Below are positions 20,195 through 30,840 of a stretch of DNA of 64,000 nucleotides, in pieces. The stretch's first letter is position 1. Every line of letters begins with the position of its first letter. The DNA is from Cycas panzhihuaensis (Eukaryota > Cycadophyta), in NCBI GenBank assembly GCA_023213395.1, contig CM041465.1, positions 1,674,001-1,738,000 on the forward strand, written 5' to 3'. Below the pieces are notes generated by a model, which did no database searches, had not been told where the DNA came from, and saw only the letters and a program-made list of their open reading frames with translations. The translations under genes were made by a program, and so were the position numbers.

Positions 20195-20939
20195 ATGTCT
20201 AGTGTAAACATTGCTAGTTATGTCTTATCAGATGCACACAAACTAAATGGTAAGAACTATGTAATCTGGAAGTTTAAATTCCTAACACTTTGGCACTTAA
20301 AAAGTTAATGAAGATTGTTGAAGGGAAAGAGCGGAAGCCTGTTGTTGTCTCCAATTTGGTTGTCATTGGATCTACTCCAACCACTCCAACTAATAAAAAT
20401 GTTTAAGATTGGAAAGATCATGACAGAGAAGCATTGGCCATTATTGGGCTTTCTGTCGTCGATGAACTCATCACTCATCTTCAAGGGAAGACTTCTTTAA
20501 AAGATGCATGACATACACTTCAAGATATGTGTGAAACCAAAAATGAAACTAGAGTACTGTACCTTAGAAAGTTACTTTATTCTTATAAGATGATTGTTGA
20601 TGACTTAATCTCTCAGCATTTGCAAAAATTAAAGGAGATTAGAGATCAATTGTTTGCAATAGGTGAGAAGGTTGGGGATAGGGAGCTTGTGAGTATTACT
20701 CTCAATAGCCTACATGAAGGCTTTTATATCTTTGTTACTAGTTTGTCTTATTGAGAGAGCTTAGCTGCTTGCCTTTGAGGAGCTTGCTAGACTTCTCTTA
20801 CATCAGGAGTAGCATATAGGATATGTTGGTAGTAGTAGTGACATGGTTTTGGCTTCACAATTCAAAAAGAAGCTCCAAATTAATGCTCCTAAACAAACTC
20901 CACCTCTTTCTCATAGCATGAGTGAATCTTATTACAAAG
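20195..20939 (+). pseudogene. Copia B-plus gag
   Basis: The ATG at 20195 starts MSSVNIASYVLSDAHKLNGK, the same N-terminus as B-minus. The frame shifts near 20280. Later blocks are LFAIGEKVGDRELVSITLNS with LHEGFYIF (20527-20754). After a stop comes the stretch near 20830-20930 that contains the empty site of copia A (CATGGTTTTGGCTTC and GTTGGTAGTAGTAGTGAC). Insertion of G2 ends it at 20944. Confidence 0.82.
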
Positions 20940-20944
20940 CTAAA
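20940..20944 (+). repeat. Target duplication left of G2 (CTAAA)
   Basis: CTAAA at 20940-20944 is repeated exactly at 27379-27383, on the other side of G2. Five-base duplications are standard for Ty3/gypsy integrase. Confidence 0.93.
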
Positions 20945-21847
20945 TAATCCCAAAATAGAGCTTAATTGGTGAAGAAGTCAATTATCAACCTTTCTCCTTG
21001 AGATCTTGGGAGTTAATGTAGAAATCCCAATGACATCAAAACAAGAATGATCCCACAAAAGGAAATTCTACACCAAATCATTTATACTTGCCATTGTTCC
21101 AAGAGTATGAAGAGTAATACTTTTATTAAACTATAAAAATCTCCATATAATGGTGGAGAAAACAACTAGCAAAAGAATGGTCAAATTACAAGGAATAGAT
21201 GATACAATTATACCATAAGGGGGACTTCAACCCTCCAAAATGCTTCTCCAAGGATGCTTCCCAAGTCAAGTGCCTTTCACCTTCAAGAACCAAGTCTCCA
21301 ACCCGTAAGAGGGCTCAATTTATAGAAATAAACCCAAATTGCATGTTTAACAAGTGGCAATCATGCAAGTATAACCACTAACAACCAGAATGCATGTTGT
21401 CCAAGTGGCCTTCATGCAATTCTTAAAAGTTGCGGCTTGTAACTAGGCTTAACGAACTCCAATTCGACTCAAATTTGGTACACGTATAGGAACACATGTC
21501 CCCTTCACTTCCTCAAAATTTAGCTCATTTGGATGTCATTTGACCGCATTTTCATTGATTTAATGATAGTATGTATTTGCTGTTTTTTTGCTAGTTGTGG
21601 GATCAATTTTCTGTAAAACAAGGCTTGAAATCTAATCAAATGATATTTTTTGAACTCCAACTTTTGTACACATGTAGTGGGATGTGTCTTCTTTCTTTCC
21701 ACAAAATTTCATATAAGTTTGATACCATTTGGCCATATCTCTTTCAGTTATGCCAATGCCTAGCATTTTATGCATCCTGTAGACATATGGTAGATCCTCC
21801 TAGCATTTTCTGCCTCCTGTAAACATATGTCAGATCCTCTTGGATCA
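20945..21847 (-). repeat. G2 3' LTR (903 bp)
   Basis: On the element strand it starts TGATCCAAGAGGATC at 21847. The other end, GGGATTA at 20945, has CA changed to TA. The element-strand start contains a 40-bp tandem duplication (21761-21800 and 21801-21840, both beginning TAGCATTTT on the plus strand) that is also present in the other LTR. Confidence 0.93.
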
Positions 21848-21864
21848 TGGCTCCCCTTTCTTGG
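21848..21864 (-). promoter_or_regulatory. G2 polypurine tract
   Basis: CCAAGAAAGGGGAGCCA on the element strand ends directly at the 3' LTR. Confidence 0.8.
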
Positions 21865-21887
21865 AAAACAACCAACTCCTGTTTGGC

Positions 21888-22091
21888 TTAGAATTGGAGA
21901 TGGGGGAAGTGTTGTTCTCCTTGTTGCCTACTAAACCACTTGGCCTTACTAGGCAATTGTCCTGCTACTCCAATCCTGAAAGATTCATGTGTCTTATGTC
22001 TTGTTTTGGTGGATTTTCTCTCCAAGATACAATCTTCCTTGAGAGGCTCCTCACTTTCCAAATACAAGTCATCAACTGAAGGTAAAGTGAA
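21888..22091 (-). pseudogene. G2 integrase C-terminal tail, chromodomain-like
   Basis: After a TAG that ends the main integrase frame, the same frame reads FTLPSVDDLYLESEEPLKED, CILERKSTKTR, FRIGVAGQLPSKAKWFS and FPHLQF, then a stop at 21890-21888. Such a tail (an ED-ILER start, then a W near the end) follows the GPY module of plant chromoviruses and is thought to guide integration to chromatin. The single stop at the junction looks like a mutated sense codon. The assignment as a divergent chromodomain is by eye. Confidence 0.6.
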
Positions 22092-23498
22092 CTAGTCCTG
22101 CTCCTCATCTAGCATGGAGGGCTCAAAGAGTTTTAAGTATTCAGCATTTACTACTGAATATATTTGCGTATAAGGTGGAAGATCAAGTTGGAAAGCATTT
22201 CCACCTACTTTTCTCAAAATCTTGAATGGTCCATACCTTATAGGTTTGAGTTTCTTGCCTTCTCCTTTTAACCTCTCCTTACTCAAGTATAACCATACTA
22301 AATCTCCTTCTTGAAAAATACACTCTTGCCTATGCTTGTCATGTCTTTCCTTGTACTTTTGTTGAGTCCTTAGAAGTTGATCATGTACTTCTTTGTGGAC
22401 TCTCTGGATCTTCTCCAAGTATCTGAAAGCCTTGTCATGCTCCTCCTCCTCTTTGACGGATCCTTCCGTAGCTTGCATGGAAAACTCTAAGTCAAATGGA
22501 CTTTGAGGCAAGTATCCCAAACAAACTTCAAAAGGTGCTTTAGAGTGTGATGCATGCATTGCCCTATTAAATGCAAATTGTAGAAAAGCCAATGATTCAT
22601 CCCAAGTTTTTGGATGCTTGGAATTATATCCCCTCAATAAATGTACCAAAGTTCTGTTCACTACTTCGGTTTATCCATCTGTTTGAGGATGGAAACTTGT
22701 ACTCCTCTTCAATTTGGTATCCATCATCTCCCATAGTGTCTTCCAAAATGATGAAAGGAATCGAGTGTCTCGATTTGAAATGATGGAAGAAGGCAAGCCA
22801 AAATTCTTCCATACATGCTCAAAGAACAACTCGGCTGCTCTTGTTCCTGTGATTGTCTTCTTATAAGGTATTAGACATATCAATTTACTGAACCTATCTA
22901 CAACAACAAAGAGATAGTCATGTCCCTTCCTAGTCATGGGAAGTCCCCCTAAGAAATCAATGGAGATACTTTCCCAAGGCCTAGTGGGAATAGGAAGTGG
23001 TGTATACAATCCTAATTTTCTAGAAGAAGGCTTAGAAGTATTACACATTATACATCCTTTTACATATGTTTTTACATCATTTTGCATTTTTGGCCATACA
23101 ACATATCTTCACAAGTTTGCTAAAGTCTTCTCTATACCAAAGTGACCAGCTACTTTAGAAGTATGGGCTTCTCTAAGCCACTTGATCTTGTCTCCGTTTG
23201 ATGGAACATAGAGTTGCTCCCCTTTGAAAAGTAGACCATCCTTCCAAGCAAGCTGGAAAGGTCTTCCTTTCGCTAGGTTCTCTAATTCTTCCTTCAAGGC
23301 TTCATCTTCATGGTACAAGTCTTTATATTCTTCATGATGCATTGGCTCCACCTGCAAACTCATAAGAGAACTACAAACAAAAGTAGAAGAAGAAGTGGAA
23401 CAAGGTGGTCTAGATAACATATCAACAATTTTGTTAGTAGATCCCTTTTTGTACTTAATTACAATATTGAATTGTTGTAAATAACTCATCCACTTCAT
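22092..23498 (-). pseudogene. G2 integrase with Asp-to-Asn change and a stop
   Basis: The N-terminal zinc site is REAHTSKVAGHFGIEKTL with GCIMCNTSK (HHCC). The catalytic core has SIDFLGGLP (Asp). The second catalytic position reads ISNRDTRFLSSF, where the family has SDRD, so Asp is replaced by Asn. A TAA stop at 22668-22670 interrupts the TDG-TEVVNRTLVHLLRGYN segment that carries the catalytic Glu. The C-terminal part has GPFKILRKVGGNAFQLDLPP, the GPY/F module. It is preceded by RNase H and followed by a chromodomain-like tail. Confidence 0.9.
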
Positions 23499-24109
23499 GT
23501 GTCTTGCTGTAATTTACTTTGGGTTTGCAAAAATTGAAGAGGCTTATGATCGGTATAAACTACAACCTCTTTTCCAAGTAAGTAGGACCTCCAATGCTTG
23601 CATGCTTGATGTAGTGCGAACATTTCTCGATCATATGTTGGGTAGATTTTCACTTGAGGGGTGAAGACTTCCGAATGGTAAGCAATAGGCTTCCCATCTT
23701 GAATAAGGACAGCTCCCATCGCATTTCCACTTGCCTCAGCTTCTACTTCAAAAGGCCTTCGCAAATTTGGCATTGCCAAAACCGGTGCTTCACAAATTTT
23801 CTTCTTTAAAAGAAGAAAAGTTTCTTCCTTCTTGGAACCCCAAGTAAACTTTTTACTAGCTTTTGTCAATCCATGTAGAGATGCTGCAACCTGTGAGAAA
23901 TGAAGAATAAACTTTCTCAAGTATTGACAAGCTCCTAAAAAACTTCTCACCTCTGTGGTGTTTGTTGGCCTAGGCCATTTGAAGATGGCTTGAGTCTTGA
24001 GTGGATCGATGCTCAACTTTCCTCCTCCAACCACAAAGCCTAAGAAGACCAAGTTCTCCTTGCCAAATTCACACTTCTTCACATTAAGCTTCAAATGATG
24101 CTTAGCCAT
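23495..24109 (-). pseudogene. G2 RNase H and connection domain
   Basis: The frame starts in the RT thumb (NVKKCEFGKENLVFLGFVVG, VRSFLGACQYLRKFI). It then goes through the connection to RNase H: FEVEAEASGNAMGAVL (family DAS, here EAS), YDREMFALHQACKHWRSYLL (Glu) and VVYTDHKPLQFLQTQSKLQQ (Asp). The first catalytic Asp is Glu. Near 23497 a loss of about four bases shifts the frame into the next domain. Confidence 0.88.
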
Positions 24110-24133
24110 AGTCTTTAAAACTTCTTCTATGTG

Positions 24134-24640
24134 CTACAAATGTTCCTCCCATGTGTTGCTGAAAATCAAAATGTCATCAAGATAGACAACAACAAAATTA
24201 TCCAAGTAAGGCCTTAACATTTCATTCATTAGCCTCATGAATGTTGTAGGAGCATTAGACAATCTGAAAGGCATAACCATCCATTTAAAGAGTCCTTGCT
24301 TTCTTTTGAAGGTCGTCTTCCATGTGTCCTCCTCCTTGACCCTAACTTGGTGATAACCACTTTTCAAATCCAACTTATTAAAGTAACAAGCATGCTGAAT
24401 TTGATCAAGCAAATCATCTATGCGAGGCAAAGGGTAGCGGTTTTTAATTGTAATTTTATTCAAAGCATGAAAGTCTATACACATTCTCCATCCTCCATCC
24501 TTTTTAGGCACCAAGACAATTGGTGACCCATAAGGTGAACATGAGGGTCTTATGACCCCTTGATCAAGCAACTCCTCAACTTGCCTCTTTATCTCATTAT
24601 TCTCTACAATGGAGTGTCTATAGAAAGCAACATTAGGCAA
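24134..24640 (-). pseudogene. G2 reverse transcriptase
   Basis: Palm and finger motifs are in order: NNEIKRQVEELLDQGVIRPS, GSPIVLVPKKDGGWRMCID, YPLPRIDDLLDQI, FNKLDLKSGYHQVRV, TTFKRKQGLFKWMVMPF and the catalytic VVVYLDDILIFS near 24170-24200. The YLDD box is intact. The frame stops at a TAG (24131-24133), where the family has a Gln codon, before continuing into the thumb at 24109. Upstream 24641-24811 is the protease-RT connector with stops. Confidence 0.92.
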
Positions 24641-24811
24641 TGGTGCATCTCTTAGAAGAGTGATTTTATGCTCTATCTTTCTCTTTGGTGGTAGCCCATC
24701 ACCATGTTGAAATAGAATGTCATACCTTGTCTTTCACTCCTCAATTTATTGCATTTGTTTAGGTGATATAAGAAGAATGTGAGTAGAAGGACCTTCTTCA
24801 TCTCTTGGCTC

Positions 24812-25441
24812 TTATTTTCTCTTTACCATTAAGATGATGAATTTACCACATGCATTGATCATCCTTTTTGCTTGAGTGGCTGAAATTAATGTTATCTTAT
24901 CCAAGTTCTTCTTTGTGGCCTTTATGATGAAGCCCTTGTTGTCCTTCATCAACCAATACTTTCTCTCCCTTCGATAGAAGAGTGCATCTCGATCCCACAA
25001 GTAGGGACTTCCAAGCACAACATGGCATACATGTAATGGTACCACATCACATATTACTTCATCAACAAAATCATTAGTGATGGAAAATTTAAGTGTACAT
25101 TGCTTTGATATTTGCATTTCCACATCTTTATGGATCCAACCAAGAGGATATGGGTGAGGGTGAGGAGTAGTTACCAACCCAAGGCGCTTTACCAAACTTT
25201 CTGAGATCAAATTCTTTTGGCTCCTCGGATCTATAATGGCACCAATAATATTATTTCCTACTTGAAGCTTCAAGTGAAATAATTCCTCCCTTGTAGCATC
25301 ATCTCCATAATTTGTAAATAGAGTAACCTTCTCTTCTTCTCCTTCACTTTGAATCTCCACCTCAAAAAGTGGTGCTTTCTCTTTTTCCTTCTTTCTTAAT
25401 TCCATATCCTTGATATGCTTTGGCTTTAGCTCTGGATGCAA
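24812..25441 (-). pseudogene. G2 protease
   Basis: The frame begins right after the zinc knuckle (HPELKPKHI). It includes the protease fold FHLKLQVGNNIIGAIIDPRS, with DPRS in place of the D(S/T)G active site, then QKNLISESLVKRLGL and VCHVVLGSPYLWDRDALF. The Asp is kept, but Gly is replaced by Arg, so the enzyme would probably be inactive. It is a retropepsin-type protease that processes the polyprotein. Confidence 0.85.
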
Positions 25442-26384
25442 CTTCCAACACTTTGCTGCAATATGACCATTAATATCACAATGCTCACAATGGTTAGAAC
25501 TTTTAACAAATTTGTTCTTTTCTTCTTTCCTTCTTGTCTTTTAGATGAGTGCAATTTAGGATTCTTTTCATACTTATTAGAAGGAAAAGTAGAATCTTTA
25601 GACATGAGTGTAGGTTTCTTGCTTTTACTTTCTATTGCCATAGCCATTTTACTTGCTTCTCCAATGGATTGAACCTTAAAAAGTCTTAGTTCCTTATGCA
25701 TTCATGTAATCCTCCAATGAATTTCATAAGAGTGATATGTTCATCCATATTAATACCAAGTAGCATGCCATGCCTAAAAAATAAAGAAGTATAGTCTTGG
25801 ACACATACACATCTCCCTTGGCGTAAATATTGCCAAGTGACCCATTGGTCTTCCTCATGACCTATGGGGTAGTATTGCTTCTTTATTATTTTCTTAAAAT
25901 CTATCCATGAAAAAGAAGATACATCATGAGTCTTCAAATATGCATTCCACCATGTCAATGCATGTTTACACAACTTGAGCCTAGCAAATAAAAGCTTTTG
26001 AGCATTACTATAAGCATAAATTGTGAAGTAGGTTTCAAGTTGATCCAACCAATGGTCCAACTTTTCAGCATTTACCTCTCCATCATAAGTTGGAATATCC
26101 AACTTTGCCTCTACCTTGAAGGGTTGATGAGATGAAGTACCCTTACTTTCTTCAAATGAGTGCTTTAAGGTCTCCTCCTCTTCCTCTTCATAGTTGTGGT
26201 AATATGTGGATCCTCCTTCAACTTCTTTCTCTTTGCCTTTACCCTTGACTAGAGGTAGAAGTTGGGTCATCATATGCATCAAGACTTCTACGTTCTTCTC
26301 AAGCTTCTCAAATCTAATTTCTCCATCTTCTTTTTCAGCCATGGTGCTTGGATTCTTTCTTTGTCTTCTTGGTGATTGCAACAC
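25426..26384 (-). pseudogene. G2 gag with zinc knuckle, frameshifted
   Basis: The N-terminal part (26384-25686) has a basic start, an acidic linker (YYHNYEEEEEETLKHSFEES) and a capsid domain: KLDIPTYDGEVNAEKLDHWL, LETYFTIYAYSNAQKLLFAR, ALTWWNAYL and WIDFKKIIKKQYYP. A frame change near 25690 leads to KELRLFKVQSIGEASKMA. A further change places the zinc knuckle CEHCDINGHIAAKC (about 25450-25491) in the frame of the protease. Gag forms particles and binds RNA. Confidence 0.88.
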
Positions 26385-26455
26385 AAGAAAAGCTTCACCT
26401 TTCTCTTTGTATCATTTCTTTGTTTGTACCATTCAAGTCCCTACAACAAAGATCA

Positions 26456-26470
26456 CATGTTCTGATACCA
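26456..26470 (-). promoter_or_regulatory. G2 primer-binding site
   Basis: TGGTATCAGAACATG on the element strand lies five bases inside the 5' LTR end. It matches initiator-Met tRNA with one change (G to A). Confidence 0.85.
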
Positions 26471-26475
26471 AAATA

Positions 26476-27378
26476 TGATCCCAAAATAGAGGTTAATTGG
26501 TGAAGAAGTCAATTATCAACCTTTCTCCTTGAGATCCTGGGAGTTAGTGTAGAAATCTCAATAACATCAAAACAAGAATGAGCCCACAAAAGGAAATCCT
26601 ACACCAAATCATTTATACTTGCCATTGCTCCAAGAGTATGAAGAGTAATACTTTTATTAAACTATAAAAATCTCCATATAATGGTGGAGAAAACAACTAG
26701 TAAAAGAATGGTCAAATTACAAGGAATAGATAATACAATTATACCATAAGGGGGACTTCAACCCTCCAAAATGCTTCTCCAAGTATGCTTCCCAAGTCAA
26801 GTGTCTTTCACCTTCAAGAACCAAGTCTCCAACCCATAAGAGGGCTCAATTTATAGAAATAAACCCAAATTGCATGTTTAACAAGTGGCAATCATGCAAG
26901 TATAACCACTAACAACTAGAATGCATGTTGTCCAAGTGGCATTCATGCAATTCTTAAAAGTTGCGGCTTGTAACTAGGCTTAACGAACTCCAATTCGGCT
27001 CAAATTTGGTACACATATAGGAACACATGTCCCCTTCGCTTCATCAAAATTGTAGCTCATTTGGATGTCATTTGACCACATTTTCATTGATTTAATGATA
27101 GTATGTATTTGCTATTTTTCTTCTAGTTGTGGGATCAATTTTCTGCAAAACAAGGCTTGAAATCTAATCAAATGATATTTTCTGAACTCCACCTTTTGTA
27201 CACATGTAGTAGGACGTGTCTTCTTCCTTTCCACAAAATTTCATATAAGTTTGATACCATTTGGCCATATCTCTTTCAGTTATGCCAATGCCTAGCATTT
27301 TATGCATGCTGTAGACATATGGTAGATCCACTATCATTTTCTGCCTCCTGTAAACATATGGTAGATCCTCCTGGATCA
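26476..27378 (-). repeat. G2 5' LTR (903 bp)
   Basis: It ends GGGATCA at 26476 and starts TGATCCAGGAGGATC at 27378 on the element strand. It has the same length as the 3' LTR, with roughly four percent difference in the part compared by eye. Confidence 0.93.
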
Positions 27379-27383
27379 CTAAA
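27379..27383 (+). repeat. Target duplication right of G2 (CTAAA)
   Basis: Exact repeat of 20940-20944. The copia B reading resumes immediately to the right. Confidence 0.93.
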
Positions 27384-28525
27384 ATAGATATCACGTGCTC
27401 ATATTGTAATAAGAAAGGTGACCATAAGAAGACTTGCTAGAAGAAGAAAGCAGATAAAAAGAAAGTTGGAAAAACTAATGCACTTTTTGTTGATAATGGA
27501 AAGGTCTTTGTATTTAGTGTTGTTTCTAACACTAATGATATTTGCTACATTGGCTCAGGTGCCTCAAATCACATCACTTTCCATAAAGAGTGGTTTAATG
27601 AACTCAAATATGGATGTAATCAGACCATAGTTCTGGGTGACAATAGTTGACATAAAGTTGTTGGTTAAGGTACAATTGTTCTTATTCAACTTGGTCATAA
27701 AATCAAAATCTCTAATATGCTGTATGTACCATCATTCAAGCACAACTTGCTTTCTGTAGGTTGTGCAACTAAACTTAAGTTGAAGGTTGAGTTTGATGCC
27801 ATCAAATGTGTGATCAAGGATGGTGATTTTGTAATAGTTCAATGAATTGAAGAGAATGGCTTGTATAAATTCTCTAGTACACGTGAGCATGGTTTTGTTG
27901 CAACCACTGCTGATACTTTATTGCATGATCGTTTCAGTCACTTGATCATCATCTTCCTCTTATACAAAAATGTGATAAAATCTGCAACGCACATGCACTT
28001 TGAAAACAACAAAGAGAAAGATTTGTCAAGTCCACTTTGAGGGCTAAAGACAAATTGGAGTTGGTTCATTCTGATTTATATGGACCACTTTCACAGTGTC
28101 ACTTGGAGGTGCGAGGCACTTTATGACATTCATTGACGATTTTACTAGGAGAACTTGGGTTTACCTCCCAACGAATAAGTCAGAAACATTTGCAAAGTTT
28201 AAAGAGTTTAGAGCTAAAGCTGAAATCTTCGTTAGACAGAAGATAAGATTATGATAAGCAATGATAGAGGCAAGTACTTATTATCTAAATTTATCACTTT
28301 TTGCAAGGATTGTGGCATTCAATGACAATTGACCATATCTTATACACCTTAATAGAATGTGTGTTCAAGAGGAAGAACCACACCATTGCTGAGATGGCGA
28401 GGGGTATGCTAAAAGCAAAAAATATCTCTAATGGTTTTTGGGGTGAAGCTGTGAATACAATTGTGTACACTTTGAAAAGAAATTTGACCGTAGTTGTTTA
28501 ATACATAACTCTTGAAAAAGTAGTG
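27384..28525 (+). pseudogene. Copia B-plus nucleocapsid, protease and integrase fragment
   Basis: The knuckle CSYCNKKGDHKKTC has Asp at the His position, with a His next to it. The protease box reads YIGSGASNHITFHKEWF, so the catalytic Asp is Gly. Then come MLYVPSFKHNLLSVG and, in shifted frames, the pre-integrase and the core with [29 protein letters not shown] (Asp box) and TIAEMARGMLKAKNI near the Glu box. The gene stops near YITLEKVVCG at about 28525, where the G3 LTR begins. Stops and frameshifts are many. Confidence 0.83.
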
Positions 28526-29205
28526 TGTGGGATAATCATCAAAGAAGAATTTTGGGTCTAAGACTATAACCAAAAGAATAATCAAGACTTAGATTGCAGT
28601 TTGAAGTCTAATCAGATATACAATCGATGGTTGGATTGTAGTAGAAAGGTTTGATCAAAAGTGCAACTAGAGTTCTAATTGTAGTTCAGTTACGATCGGA
28701 TTGCAGATTGCAATTCAGTTACAACCTGAGGTACGATTGAATCATAGATCACAGTTCATGTACAACTAGATCACAAATTGCAATTCAAGCACGACCTAAA
28801 GTATGACCCTGATGCTGATTGCAATTGCATGTACGATCAGAAGTGTAATCAGTTATTAGATAGTGGTTCAAGTACAACCTGAAGTACAATCTAAGCTCCA
28901 ATTGTAGTAAAAGTGCTATAAAGACCTGTGAATTTTTCGAATTACATGCGACAAAATTAATTGATAAAAAGAATCAGTTAATATTTTGGTATAATTAAAT
29001 ATATTCTCCTTGTATAAATCAAGATTGAATGTATGATGTCAGATATCTTGTAGTAGTATAGGATCTTCTTGTACTTTTCTTGCTCTAGTGGCTTGGTGCC
29101 GCAGTCTTGTAATAGATCCTCCGATTGTACTATTCGGGACTATATCTAGTTGTGAGGCCCAGATGCAATGCCCTCTGTAATGAAGAGTTTTGGTTTGCAT
29201 TCCCA
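28526..29205 (+). repeat. G3 5' LTR (about 680 bp, left end uncertain by a few bases)
   Basis: The left end is where copia B integrase coding stops (TG at 28524-28528). The right end is next to the primer-binding site. Between about 28590 and 28930 a loose repeat of about 35 bases recurs, with cores GATTGCA, TTCAAGTACAACCTG and GTACGAT(C/T). A TATA-like GTGCTATAAAGACC lies near 28911. No second copy is in the window. Confidence 0.65.
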
Positions 29206-29208
29206 TAT

Positions 29209-29220
29209 TGGTGCGCATCT
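29209..29220 (+). promoter_or_regulatory. G3 primer-binding site
   Basis: TGGTGCGCATCT begins three bases after a CA that would end the LTR. It is like the G1/G4 sites in starting TGG followed by a non-Met sequence. The tRNA is unknown. Confidence 0.45.
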
Positions 29221-30840
29221 AGTATTTCCTGTGCTTGTTCTATCTATTTGGAGAATCGATCACTATACGTACAGGTAGCATAGGACACATTTGTTTCGTC
29301 ACCCTATTGAACCCGAAAGGAAAAAAGGGATGTAGGATAAACATGGGTAGCCGAGTAAATGGGTTGTTCTTCTTCCATGCCACCAAGGGTTGTTTTGGAG
29401 AGAAAAATAGAGACATGCCAAGAGCGAGGTGAATGTTAGGCAAAGGATAAGATACAAGTGGGAGTACGTAAACCTAGGTTTTTCGTTACACTAAGAAGGT
29501 AGGTGAAGAGGCGACTACTTGTGGGATCGATAAAGGAAAGCAAGTCAATCCTAGAAGATAAGAAGAAGGAAGAAGACCAGGTTAAGGCGAAAAAAATTGA
29601 AATCATTACCCAGGAAGTGGTGGTCCTGACTGAAGAAGAAAACCAATGGTGCACATTGAAGAGGACCCAAGTAGTGATGAAGAATTACAAGAAAGATTGG
29701 CGAATAAAGAACCTGTAGGGGAAGTAGTAACATTAAATGTCAAAAGAAATTCCATTGTAGTGGAATTGTACAATGCAACAAGTGGAGGGTGGGACCATCA
29801 CTAGGTGGAGATCAAAACTCCTCTTACCCACATCTTGAATCCCCTTTTTGACAAAATAAGTGAAGGATTCACAGGGTCAATTATATTAGGACCTTGTTTC
29901 CTAGCAATGAAGGGAAGTTTGAGTTAGATGGGAAGCACAGTAGGGGTCGATGGCAATTCACCATTATTAAGGGGAAGAACAAGTGTAGGAGAAGTAAGCC
30001 TATTACAGAGCATGTCAATATTGATAAATGTAGGTGGAGGTGGCAGCCAAACACCATTAGGGGGTGCACTTGGAGCAACTGCATCGGGAGGACTGAGATA
30101 AGGGGGTTCAAATCCTTTGGGTGGAACACAACAAATAACCCCCTATTTCATTGTTCAGAACGATGCAACATTTTCATGTTTGCAGTTTGATGGATCCAGT
30201 GATCCAGGTGATTACTTGGCATTATTTCTTAATATACTAAAAACTCAAAAGGATTTAGGACAAATGTGAAACACAGGTTAGATTTTTCTCAACGTTGAGG
30301 GGAGTTGCAATTCATGGATTCTGTATGCTTCGGCACAAAATCGAAGGGATCCCATGGTGGTTTTTCAAGCACTAGAGGAAATTAGACAATTTTTAGGAGA
30401 ATCAGTGAATGATTTTGATGGACGAATGAGAACCATCATGAGCAAGATGGACGCATCGACACTAATTAATCCAATGCTTACAATGAAGTACTTTGTTCAA
30501 GGATTAACTCCCCAAATAAGAGACAAAGTAACATTACATCCAATGCACAATTATAAGCAAGTAAGGGAGCTAGCGTTGAAGTTTGAGAATCAAATGAAGA
30601 CTGCGTATTTACAACCAACATTTCAATTGAGCCCAACTTTTTAGATGGGACTTGGATTCCACCAAGTACCTCAAATAGGTACGAATCTACAACAATTTAT
30701 AATCCACACTCTACAAATGGGTCTAAATCCGGAAATAGAAGCTTTGAGGTAGGAGGTAGAAGCACTTAAGCAACAACCACTGTTGTCCATGCCAACAAGA
30801 ATGTAACAAAATCAGAATCAAGAAATTGAAAAGTTGTGAA
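29221..30840 (+). pseudogene. G3 gag: basic N-terminus and capsid domain
   Basis: After about 280 bases of leader, a Lys/Arg/Glu-rich piece (RRLLVGSIKESKSILEDKKK, 29503-29718) matches the basic gag start of G1 in character. In shifting frames there follow GGTQQITPYFIVQND, LQFDGSSDPGDYLALFLNIL and, at 30354-30644, the capsid C-terminal half: VNDFDGRMRTIMSKMD, MKYFVQGLTPQIRDKV and YKQVRELALKFENQM. This is the same order as G1. Several stops and frameshifts are present. Confidence 0.78.

Larger units (their letters stand above)
20945..27378 (-). mobile_element. Ty3/gypsy element G2, structurally complete
   Basis: It has two LTRs of 903 bp each (20945-21847 and 26476-27378), a perfect 5-bp target duplication, a primer-binding site, gag with one zinc knuckle, protease, RT, RNase H, integrase and a C-terminal tail, then a polypurine tract, all on the minus strand. 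In about 255 aligned bases at one LTR end I count about ten differences, so it is younger than copia A. Coding is still broken by at least two stops, a likely 4-base deletion and frameshifts in gag. The integrase tail suggests a chromovirus; the exact clade is not fixed. Confidence 0.94.
18949..28525 (+). mobile_element. Copia B, plus-strand copy (B-plus), split by gypsy G2
   Basis: The structure is 5' LTR 18949-19324, leader, gag 20195-20939, gypsy G2 insertion (20945-27378, CTAAA duplicated), then nucleocapsid, protease and integrase 27384-28525. There it is cut by the LTR of gypsy G3. RT, RNase H and 3' LTR are not in the window. The copy is badly decayed, and the protease active-site Asp is Gly. 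Confidence 0.85.

Noticed and set aside
28590-28930. CRISPR-like array in the G3 LTR
   Set aside because: Repeats are degenerate, with no constant repeat or unique spacers, and the setting is a plant LTR.
29894-30190. 98-codon plus-strand frame in G3 as an independent gene
   Set aside because: The neighbouring frame carries the capsid peptides (LQFDGSSDPGDYLALF), so this is a shifted reading of gag.
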